From NCBI GenBank assembly GCA_031295725.1, contig JAUMNV010000016.1:1-5801 (forward strand): a stretch of 5,801 bases of DNA, written 5' to 3'. This document shows positions 1 through 4,778 of the stretch, piece by piece; the first letter of the stretch is position 1; the number at the start of each line of letters is the position of its first letter. Position numbers and translations under genes: made by a program. The notes beneath the pieces were generated by a model, which saw only the letters and a list, made by a program, of their open reading frames with translations, was not told the origin of the DNA and made no database searches. Source of the DNA: Collinsella sp. (lineage in GTDB: Bacteria > Actinomycetota > Coriobacteriia > Coriobacteriales > Coriobacteriaceae).

Positions 1-15
1 AAATCGGAAAAGTGA
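1..15 (+). CDS. Possible last four codons of an upstream gene (partial)
   Basis: Read from base 1 the sequence gives Lys-Ser-Glu-Lys and then a TGA stop at 13-15, eight bases before the folE start codon. A short charged tail ending just upstream of folE would suit the C-terminus of a preceding operon gene. In several actinobacteria ftsH lies directly upstream of folE, and FtsH proteins often end in a charged, low-complexity tail. With only four codons visible the identity is a guess, and even the reading frame is an inference from spacing. Confidence 0.3.
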   Translation, partial: KSEK

Positions 16-22
16 GGCCCAG

Positions 23-580
23 ATGGTCGATCAGGAAAAAGTCGAGGCCGCCATTAAGCTGTTGCTTGAGGGCATAGGCGAGGACCCAACTCGTGAGGGC
101 CTGCTGGAGACCCCGGCGCGCGTTGCCCGTATGTATGGTGAGATCGCCGGCGGTATGGACCAGAGTGCCGAGGAGCACCTGTCGAAAACCTTTGCCGTCG
201 CCTCGAACGACTTGGTTATCGAGCGCGACATCACGTTTTACTCGCTGTGCGAGCATCATCTGCTGCCGTTTTATGGCAAGGCTGCGATCGGCTATATCCC
301 TAACGGTCGCGTGGCGGGTCTGTCTAAGCTCGCTCGCACGGTTGAAGTCTATGCCCGTCGTCTGCAGCTGCAGGAGCAGCTGTGTGCGCAGGTTGCCGAC
401 GCCCTTATGGATTATCTCGCTCCCCAGGGAGCGATTGTGCTCATGGAGGCTGAGCATATGTGCATGACCATGCGCGGCGTGCAGAAACCCGGCACCAAGA
501 CCGTGACGCTCGCTCGCCGCGGCGTCTTTGAGACCGATCCCGCGCTCGAGGAGCGGTTCTTTAGGATGCTGGGCCGTTAG
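23..580 (+). CDS. folE: GTP cyclohydrolase I (FolE, type IA)
   Basis: FolE converts GTP to 7,8-dihydroneopterin triphosphate plus formate, the first committed step of folate synthesis, in the cytoplasm. The 185-residue product is full length for the family. Zinc ligands are visible: Cys76 and His79 in the signature SLCEHHLLPF (residues 74-83), and Cys147 in EAEHMCM. His78 of the CEHH motif corresponds to the catalytic histidine. The GTP-binding helical segment GLSKLARTVEVYARRLQLQE (residues 99-118) is intact, as is the N-terminal EDPTREGLLETPARVARMY block. The ATG at 23 has a purine-rich AGTGAGG five bases upstream and the reading begins where family members normally start. It is the first complete gene of a folate cluster; the next start codon follows its TAG by one base, so translational coupling is likely. 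Identification is by clear motif recognition. Confidence 0.97.
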   Translation: MVDQEKVEAAIKLLLEGIGEDPTREGLLETPARVARMYGEIAGGMDQSAEEHLSKTFAVASNDLVIERDITFYSLCEHHLLPFYGKAAIGYIPNGRVAGLSKLARTVEVYARRLQLQEQLCAQVADALMDYLAPQGAIVLMEAEHMCMTMRGVQKPGTKTVTLARRGVFETDPALEERFFRMLGR

Positions 581-581
581 C

Positions 582-1163
582 ATGAGGGTCGTCAACGACT
601 TTACATCGAAGACCGATGAGGGGACGTCGCGTCGCGGCTTTATGGCTTCGGGCCTGGCCCCCTTTGGTGCCATGCCTCGCGTTGATTACATTTGTGCCAA
701 CGGGCTTTTCCGGCGGCACCTGGGCAACATTGCACAGTTGGAATCGGGGCGCATCTTCTGCCGCCACGGTATTGACCATCTGCTCGATGTCGCTCGCATT
801 ATGTGGATCAAGAATCTCGAGGAGCAGCTTGAATTTGACCGCGAGGTTGTCTACGCCACGGCACTTCTTCACGATATCGGCAAAGATGAACAGTATGAAT
901 CGGGTATATCCCATGATGTTGCAAGCGAGCGCGTCGCTGATGCAATTCTCGGCGGCATGCCCGATGACGTGGCGTTTGAGCCGGCCGATGCCGCAGCCAT
1001 TAAGACGGCCATTCTGGGCCATCGAAAGCTGCGCGTGAACAGCCAACCGCTTGAGCGTCTGCTCTATGCGGCCGACAAGGCCTCGCGCGCCTGCTTTGCA
1101 TGCCCCGCGCGCAATGCTTGCAACTGGAGCGATGATAAAAAGAACCTGTCGATTCGCGTGTAG
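582..1163 (+). CDS. HD-domain phosphohydrolase of a folate operon, with C-terminal Cys cluster
   Basis: Predicted cytoplasmic metal-dependent phosphohydrolase of the HD superfamily, 193 residues; substrate unknown. Visible metal-ligand candidates are His66 in FCRHGIDHLLDVARIM, His97-Asp98 in ALLHDIGK, His111, His147 in ILGHRK and Asp165 in YAADK. After the HD core comes a compact cluster, Cys171-x2-Cys174-x5-Cys180 followed by NWSDDKKN. I recall a similar ending in HD proteins of clostridial folate operons, and it could bind zinc or an Fe-S centre. I chose ATG 582 because it starts one base after the folE TAG, although no good Shine-Dalgarno precedes it. ATG 642 or 672 would remove an N-terminal extension of 20-30 residues that seems absent from relatives. 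The extension contains TSRRGFMASGL, which resembles a twin-arginine motif. The position between folE and folB suggests a pterin phosphate substrate, for example dihydroneopterin triphosphate or monophosphate. That role is inference. Confidence 0.85.
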   Translation: MRVVNDFTSKTDEGTSRRGFMASGLAPFGAMPRVDYICANGLFRRHLGNIAQLESGRIFCRHGIDHLLDVARIMWIKNLEEQLEFDREVVYATALLHDIGKDEQYESGISHDVASERVADAILGGMPDDVAFEPADAAAIKTAILGHRKLRVNSQPLERLLYAADKASRACFACPARNACNWSDDKKNLSIRV

Positions 1164-1191
1164 TTAGTTTGCGCGGTCGGGGTTCTAAACG

Positions 1192-1197
1192 AAGGAG
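1192..1197 (+). promoter_or_regulatory. Strong Shine-Dalgarno deciding the folB start
   Basis: AAGGAG sits nine bases before ATG 1207 in the 43-base gap after the HD gene. It supports the long form of FolB rather than an internal start nearer the conserved domain. Confidence 0.7.
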
Positions 1198-1206
1198 ACG
1201 ATCGCG

Positions 1207-1692
1207 ATGAGTAACAAAAAGCTGCCCGAGAATGCAACCAAGACTGAAGGCGCCGAGCTCGCCCGCCGTGGCAGGGGCGAAATATCCACCGCAACGGCGG
1301 TGCCCCACGTGAGCTATGACGATCTGCGCCATGCCGACCGTATTGTCATTGACGGGCTTGAGGTTTTTGCCAACCATGGTGTGTATCCCGAGGAGAACGC
1401 GCTGGGCCAGAAGTTCATCGTGTCCTTGGTGCTCTATGCCGACCTGCGCGCTGCGGGGGAGCACGATAACCTGGACGCCTCGATTGACTACGGCTCGGTG
1501 TGCCACGATGTCGATGGCTATCTGCGCGAGCATACGTTTAAGCTCATCGAGGCGGCAGCTGAGGGTACGGCCCAGATGCTGCTGCGCCGTTATCCCTCGC
1601 TGCTTGGTGTGCGCATCAAGCTCGATAAGCCTTGGGCGCCCGTCGGTCTTCCCCTGGCAAGCTGCGGTGTCGAGATCGAGCGCGTGCGCTAA
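1207..1692 (+). CDS. folB: Dihydroneopterin aldolase (FolB) with N-terminal extension
   Basis: FolB cleaves 7,8-dihydroneopterin to 6-hydroxymethyl-7,8-dihydropterin and glycolaldehyde in the folate pathway. The conserved domain runs from about residue 44 (DRIVIDGLEVFANHGVYPEE) to the C-terminus. Family landmarks are visible: the YPEE glutamates (residues 62-63) in the position of the pterin-binding Glu, Tyr95 in SIDYGSV, Glu115 in LIEAAAE, and Lys141 in KLDKPWAPV, matching the catalytic lysine. The product is 161 residues; FolB proteins are usually about 115-125, so the first 43 residues are an extension rich in Glu, Lys, Arg and Ala with no motif I recognise. A strong AAGGAG precedes ATG 1207, which supports the extended form. 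It is the last gene of the visible folate run and has no fused FolK domain. FolP and FolK must be encoded elsewhere or upstream. Confidence 0.93.
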   Translation: MSNKKLPENATKTEGAELARRGRGEISTATAVPHVSYDDLRHADRIVIDGLEVFANHGVYPEENALGQKFIVSLVLYADLRAAGEHDNLDASIDYGSVCHDVDGYLREHTFKLIEAAAEGTAQMLLRRYPSLLGVRIKLDKPWAPVGLPLASCGVEIERVR

Positions 1693-1698
1693 CCGGTA

Positions 1699-2475
1699 CT
1701 AATATGTCTCTATGGGTGGCTGCTTGAGCCGCTGGGACAGTGCTCTATTGTTGGGGCAGTATGTGTCGAGCAGGACGTGGAACCGCTGGTTGTGGCTTGG
1801 CTCGAGCAAGTGGACGAGCTCGTGGGCGACAACCATGTCGAGGCATTCGATGGGATAGGCGGCAAGTTCGCGTGCGATGCGAATGGCGCCGGATTTGGGA
1901 GTGCATGAGCCCCAACGCGTTTTCATGCTGCGTACGGAAACGCGAGAAACGGCGACACCCATTGCGATTTCGTATGCGTGCACCATATCGCGCAGCGCCG
2001 ATGTGACTTCGGACGTATAGAGCTGGTCGATGTGGGCTTGGAGCTCATCGGACGTTAGGCCGTCGAGGATTGCGTGCCGCTTGGTCTGTGGGCTTTCATC
2101 CGATTCATCGGTACCCATAAAACTTGCGAAGGTGGCCTGTTTGGGTCGCGGTGCGGGTGATGCAAAGTTGTGATCGAGCGCATCCTGTACCGTGATGGGC
2201 TTGCCCCAAAGTGCAATGATGGACGAGGGACTGAGCGGCTCTCGTGCCGTCGCCTGACGTCGCTCACGCTGGGCAAGTCGGTTGACAATCCAGGTACTGT
2301 TGCGCTTTACAAACGCTTCGATGCGCTCGCGGCTGGCGCCGAGCGGTGCACTGGCGTGGACCTCACCACTCGATGTGACGCGTAGGTTGAAGTTCTTGAC
2401 GCGCTTTTTGGTAACTACGACGGGGATGGGCGTCCCATCCGGTCGGGATACGGAAATCGTAAACTGCTGCGTCAA
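1699..2475 (-). CDS. YgjP/DUF45-type zinc metallopeptidase (M48-like)
   Basis: Predicted cytoplasmic zinc-dependent metallopeptidase of the YgjP/DUF45 (COG1451, SprT-like) family; the physiological substrate of this family is not established. The zinc site is HELVH at residues 218-222 with a third histidine, His228, in EPSHNQRF. It follows the family-typical MKTRWGSC block (184-191) and the helix DMVVAHELVHLLEPSHN. The N-terminal half carries the family beta-rich segment (TKKRVKNFNLRVTSSGEV) and WIVNRLAQRERR. From about residue 103 to 135 there is a low-complexity, acidic/proline stretch that looks like a family-variable insertion. The frame stays open far upstream into the dipeptidase gene. 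I chose TTG 2475 because GAAGGA lies six bases before it (2482-2487), giving 258 residues. ATG 2508 would add 11 residues, but it lies inside a hairpin and lacks a ribosome site. Probably transcribed with the upstream dipeptidase gene. Catalytic residues are complete. Confidence 0.88.
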   Translation of the reverse strand: MTQQFTISVSRPDGTPIPVVVTKKRVKNFNLRVTSSGEVHASAPLGASRERIEAFVKRNSTWIVNRLAQRERRQATAREPLSPSSIIALWGKPITVQDALDHNFASPAPRPKQATFASFMGTDESDESPQTKRHAILDGLTSDELQAHIDQLYTSEVTSALRDMVHAYEIAMGVAVSRVSVRSMKTRWGSCTPKSGAIRIARELAAYPIECLDMVVAHELVHLLEPSHNQRFHVLLDTYCPNNRALSQRLKQPPIETY

Positions 2476-2481
2476 AAGCGG

Positions 2482-2487
2482 TCCTTC
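2482..2487 (-). promoter_or_regulatory. Shine-Dalgarno for the TTG start of the metallopeptidase
   Basis: On the minus strand GAAGGA ends six bases before TTG 2475. It decides the start in favour of a non-ATG codon over ATG 2508, which has no comparable site and is sequestered in the hairpin arm. Confidence 0.55.
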
Positions 2488-2497
2488 AGATTGGGGA

Positions 2498-2533
2498 CGG
2501 GCCGGCATGTCGACCGTTCGGCATGCCGGCCCG
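2498..2533 (-). terminator. GC-rich hairpin between dipeptidase and metallopeptidase genes
   Basis: A perfect 12-bp inverted repeat (CGGGCCGGCATG at 2498-2509, complement at 2522-2533) with a 12-base loop lies 17 bases after the dipeptidase stop codon. On the minus strand it is followed by CTCCCCAATC-like sequence rather than a U-tract, so it is not a classic intrinsic terminator. It may instead be a processing or attenuation structure, or an mRNA-stabilising element between two co-transcribed genes. It ends about ten bases before the Shine-Dalgarno of the metallopeptidase, so it could affect its translation. Confidence 0.5.
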
Positions 2534-2549
2534 CTCAAGGGATGTGAAA

Positions 2550-3563
2550 TTAATAACGCTCGAAGAAGGCAAGCGCGTTGTCGCTGCAGAGCTTTTGCAT
2601 CACGGTCTTGCCAAAATGCTTGGAAAGCATGTTCTGGAACTCGGGCATCTTGCTGGCATCGGAGAGGAAAGCGGGCACAGTGGCGCCGTCCCAGTCGCCG
2701 CCGAGCGCGATGACGTCCTCGCCGCCCAGGTCGAGCCAGTGCTCGATATGTGCCGCCAGCTGGTCGAAGGTGACGTCTGCGGCGGTCTTGTCGGTTGCGT
2801 CGTTGGAAAGGAACTCGCTGCAGTAGTTGAGGCCGACGATGCCACCCATGTCGCGAATGGTGCGGAACTGGTCGTCGGTAAGGTTGCGTTTGGCGCCGCA
2901 AACCGCACGGGAGTTGGAGTGGCTGGCGACGAAGGGACGCGTGGCGCGGGCGGCGACCTCGTCAAAGCACTCATCGTTGAGGTGGGAGACGTCAAGTACC
3001 ATGCCGGCGTGCTCCATCTGCGCAAGCGCCTCGATGCCGGCGGCGGTGAGGCCGGCGTGGGTGTCGTGGCCGCTCGCGAGCGGTCCCTGCGCGTTCCAGC
3101 TGAGTGATGACAGGAGTACGCCCAGGCTCTTGAGCACCTCGATCAGCGCGGGGTCTTCGGCAAAGAACGTGGCGTTTTCGATGGTGTGGATGCAAGCGAC
3201 CTTGCCGTCCTTGAGCGCAGGGCGAATGTCTGCCGCGCTGCGTACGTTGACCATGCGGTCGTGGTTGAGCATTGCCTGGCCGCTCATGTGCGCCATGATC
3301 TGCGCCTGGAAGCGCGCAGCGTGGGCGGTGGGAATCTCATCGGGGACAAACGTGGCGAAGCACTGTGCCCACGGCGTGTTGCCGATCTTTGCGAGCGAGA
3401 TGGCGCAGGCGTTGCCCTCGATGAGGTCGAAATCTTGCGGATGCGTTTCGTCGCCGGGGAAATAACCGTCGGTGCCGGCGGTAAAGCGCAGGTCGAGATC
3501 GAGCGTGGCCCAGCCGATGCGGTCGGCGGTGTCGCAGTGTAGGTCAAATACGGGATATGCCAT
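2550..3563 (-). CDS. Membrane-dipeptidase-family (M19) metallopeptidase
   Basis: Binuclear zinc dipeptidase of the M19 (renal dipeptidase) family, which hydrolyses dipeptides, some with a D-residue at the C-terminal position. The 337-residue product carries all expected metal ligands: His9-x-Asp11 in FDLHCDT, Glu129 in IHTIEN as the bridging glutamate, His194 in VLDVSHLND, His215 in FVASHSNSRAVC, and an aspartate in ALGGDWDG (Asp290). The C-terminal block NLTDDQFRTIRDMGGIVGLNY is typical of the family. There is no signal peptide or membrane segment, so it should be cytoplasmic and probably handles imported peptides. I chose ATG 3563 because GGAGG lies four bases upstream (3568-3572) and the conserved domain starts within seven residues; an upstream in-frame start would add ten unconserved residues. 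It is the first gene of a two-gene minus-strand unit. Exact substrate cannot be read from sequence. Confidence 0.93.
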   Translation of the reverse strand: MAYPVFDLHCDTADRIGWATLDLDLRFTAGTDGYFPGDETHPQDFDLIEGNACAISLAKIGNTPWAQCFATFVPDEIPTAHAARFQAQIMAHMSGQAMLNHDRMVNVRSAADIRPALKDGKVACIHTIENATFFAEDPALIEVLKSLGVLLSSLSWNAQGPLASGHDTHAGLTAAGIEALAQMEHAGMVLDVSHLNDECFDEVAARATRPFVASHSNSRAVCGAKRNLTDDQFRTIRDMGGIVGLNYCSEFLSNDATDKTAADVTFDQLAAHIEHWLDLGGEDVIALGGDWDGATVPAFLSDASKMPEFQNMLSKHFGKTVMQKLCSDNALAFFERY

Positions 3564-3683
3564 GGTTCCTCCGGTTGCAGCGTTTCTTTGCAAACTGTCT
3601 TTGAATTGTATGACTAGGGTATAGTTAGCGCCATATGTTCACGGCGGCCCGCGTTGTGCGCCGCCCTTATCACGGAGGTTACC
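3564..3683. promoter_or_regulatory. Divergent intergenic region holding promoters for the dipeptidase and slyD genes
   Basis: These 120 bases separate two divergently transcribed genes, so promoters for both directions should lie here. It contains the most AT-rich stretch in the area (about 3583-3627). On the plus strand TATAGT at 3620-3625 is a reasonable -10 for slyD, but the only TTGAAT (3601-3606) is just 13 bases upstream, too close for a standard -35. On the minus strand TACAAT (3605-3610) could be a -10 for the dipeptidase gene, with no good -35. I see no clear operator palindrome. Ribosome sites are GGAGG at 3568-3572 (minus) and GGAGG at 3674-3678 (plus). Confidence 0.4.
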
Positions 3684-4112
3684 ATGTCCAACCAGGGCAA
3701 GAAGGTCAAGACTCATTATCGCGGCACGCTCGACGACGGCACGCAGTTCGATAGCTCCTACGATCGCGGCGAGCCGCTGGAGTTCGCCTGTGGTGCCGGT
3801 CAGATGATCAAGGGCTTCGACGCCGCCGTTGTCGACATGCAGGTGGGCGAGAAGAAGACCGTGCACATTCCTGCTGCCGATGCCTACGGCGAGCACAATC
3901 CCGAGATGGTTATTACCTTCCCGGCCGAACAGGTTCCCAACATCGAGCAGATCGAGAAGGGCATGAAGCTCTTCCTGTCCACGCCGAGCGGCATGCCCGT
4001 CCCCGCCGTGGTCATCGACGTAACGCCCGAGGCCGTGACGCTCGACGCCAACCACGAGCTGGCCGGTAAGGACCTCAACTTTGATATTGAGCTCGTCGAG
4101 GTCGAGGGTTAG
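3684..4112 (+). CDS. slyD: SlyD-like FKBP-type peptidyl-prolyl cis-trans isomerase
   Basis: Cytoplasmic prolyl isomerase and chaperone of the SlyD/FKBP type, 142 residues. The FKBP core is split as in SlyD: residues 1 to about 68 (VKTHYRGTLDDGTQFDSSY, then EFACGAGQMIKGFDAAVVDM) and the final strand block NHELAGKDLNFDIELVEV (123-140). Between them, about 69-120, lies the insert-in-flap chaperone domain beginning YGEHNPEMV. The usual NHPLAGK motif reads NHELAGK. The His/Cys-rich metal-binding tail of E. coli SlyD is missing; the protein ends at VEVEG, so tail-mediated nickel storage is not expected. ATG 3684 is preceded by GGAGG with five bases spacing. The UreE-like gene starts three bases after its stop, so the two are almost certainly one operon. 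E. coli SlyD helps deliver nickel to hydrogenase via HypB, which makes the pairing meaningful. Confidence 0.92.
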   Translation: MSNQGKKVKTHYRGTLDDGTQFDSSYDRGEPLEFACGAGQMIKGFDAAVVDMQVGEKKTVHIPAADAYGEHNPEMVITFPAEQVPNIEQIEKGMKLFLSTPSGMPVPAVVIDVTPEAVTLDANHELAGKDLNFDIELVEVEG

Positions 4113-4115
4113 AGT

Positions 4116-4694
4116 ATGCCTGAACGCTTGGTTTCGACGACATGCTTGGGAAATCTCAACGATCCGTCCTATGAACTCCTGCTCCGCCGGAATTTGGGCG
4201 GCGTCTTTGAAGTTGACGAGCTGCTGCTCGATTGGGACCAGGCTGATACGCGCGCGTTTGTGGGTGTGACGGAGCTGGGGCGCACGGTCGATATTCGGCT
4301 GGATGTTACCGACGGTGGTCGTCTTGCCGACGGCGACGTGCTCGCCATTGACCGTTCGGGCGTGGTGCCCGTGGCGGTTGTCGTGCGCCTGCGCAGCGCC
4401 GAGGTTTATTTGGTCGAAGTCGACCGCATGGATCCGATTGCGCTCGCGCATGCGTGCTGGGAGATCGGCAACATGCATGCGCCGCTTTTCCGGGGCGACT
4501 CGGACGAGCATACCGTGCGCATGTATACGCCGGTGCAGCCTGTTTTGGGCCGCATGCTTCGGGGCGTCGAGGGTGTTCGGCTCTCGGTGGTTACCCGTGA
4601 ACTCGATACGGACCGGCGCTTTGCGTCGAGTGCGGCGGAGGTCGTCGTGAGTATGGCTCCCGACTTTACGATCGTAAAAAAGGCGCGCGGTTAA
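4116..4694 (+). CDS. ureE: UreE-like nickel metallochaperone
   Basis: UreE binds nickel as a dimer and hands it to the urease assembly complex in the cytoplasm. This 192-residue protein shows the UreE two-domain plan: an N-terminal peptide-binding-like domain (about 1-85, including GRTVDIRLDVTDGGRLADGDVL, the region where UreE proteins have their Leu-x-Asp-Gly-Asp-x-Leu motif), then the metal-binding domain with DPIALAHACWEIGNMHAPLF (106-125). His121 in GNMH corresponds to the conserved nickel ligand at the dimer interface. There is no His-rich C-terminal tail. At 192 residues it is longer than typical UreE (about 150-170), with extra sequence at both ends. The start ATG 4116 lies three bases after the slyD stop, with purine-rich GAGGTCGAGGG upstream. 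No urease subunit gene is visible. Family identification is by motif recognition and is less certain than for the neighbouring genes; a non-urease role is possible. Confidence 0.75.
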   Translation: MPERLVSTTCLGNLNDPSYELLLRRNLGGVFEVDELLLDWDQADTRAFVGVTELGRTVDIRLDVTDGGRLADGDVLAIDRSGVVPVAVVVRLRSAEVYLVEVDRMDPIALAHACWEIGNMHAPLFRGDSDEHTVRMYTPVQPVLGRMLRGVEGVRLSVVTRELDTDRRFASSAAEVVVSMAPDFTIVKKARG

Positions 4695-4704
4695 CGTGCG
4701 TATG

Positions 4705-4749
4705 AGTAAGACGGACTTTGAGAGGCAGCTATTCAAAGTCCGTCTTACT
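4705..4749 (+). terminator. 17-bp perfect hairpin after ureE
   Basis: AGTAAGACGGACTTTGA at 4705-4721 pairs perfectly with 4733-4749 around an 11-base loop, starting 11 bases after the ureE stop codon. Its location at the end of the slyD-ureE unit and the stem strength favour a transcription terminator. The downstream side (TACTGTTGATG) is only moderately U-rich. The rest of this 84-base gap (4695-4778) holds the ribosome site of the next gene but no clear promoter. Confidence 0.6.
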
Positions 4750-4765
4750 GTTGATGAGGTGCTTT

Positions 4766-4771
4766 GGGGGG
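4766..4771 (+). promoter_or_regulatory. G-run ribosome site deciding the HAD start
   Basis: Six G residues followed by AAAG lie seven bases before ATG 4779. An in-frame TTG at 4764 would start within this run and add five residues (a GGKH-type leader), so the ATG is preferred. Confidence 0.5.
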
Positions 4772-4778
4772 AAAGCAT

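Noticed and set aside
561..1533. Two minus-strand open frames opposite the HD and folB genes
   Set aside because: No recognisable domain, no ribosome sites, and complete overlap with convincing plus-strand genes.
1692..1697. ACCGGT palindrome between convergent stops as an operator or site
   Set aside because: A six-base palindrome in GC-rich DNA is expected by chance.
2476..2901. Upstream in-frame extension of the metallopeptidase frame into the dipeptidase gene (would give 400 residues)
   Set aside because: The extra sequence is Arg-rich and antisense-like in composition, overlaps the real dipeptidase in another frame, and has no ribosome site. Family length fits a start near 2475.
2523..3107. 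194-codon plus-strand open frame opposite the dipeptidase
   Set aside because: Low-complexity Val/Gly/Ala product, complementary to a gene with intact catalytic motifs; a codon-bias shadow.
3601..3625. TTGAAT and TATAGT as a sigma-70 promoter for slyD
   Set aside because: The spacer is only 13 bases. The -10 may be real, but the pair as a standard promoter is not supported, so only a general promoter region is annotated.
4764..4778. TTG 4764 as the start of the HAD gene
   Set aside because: It would begin next to the G-run that serves as the ribosome site for ATG 4779 and adds five residues with no family support.
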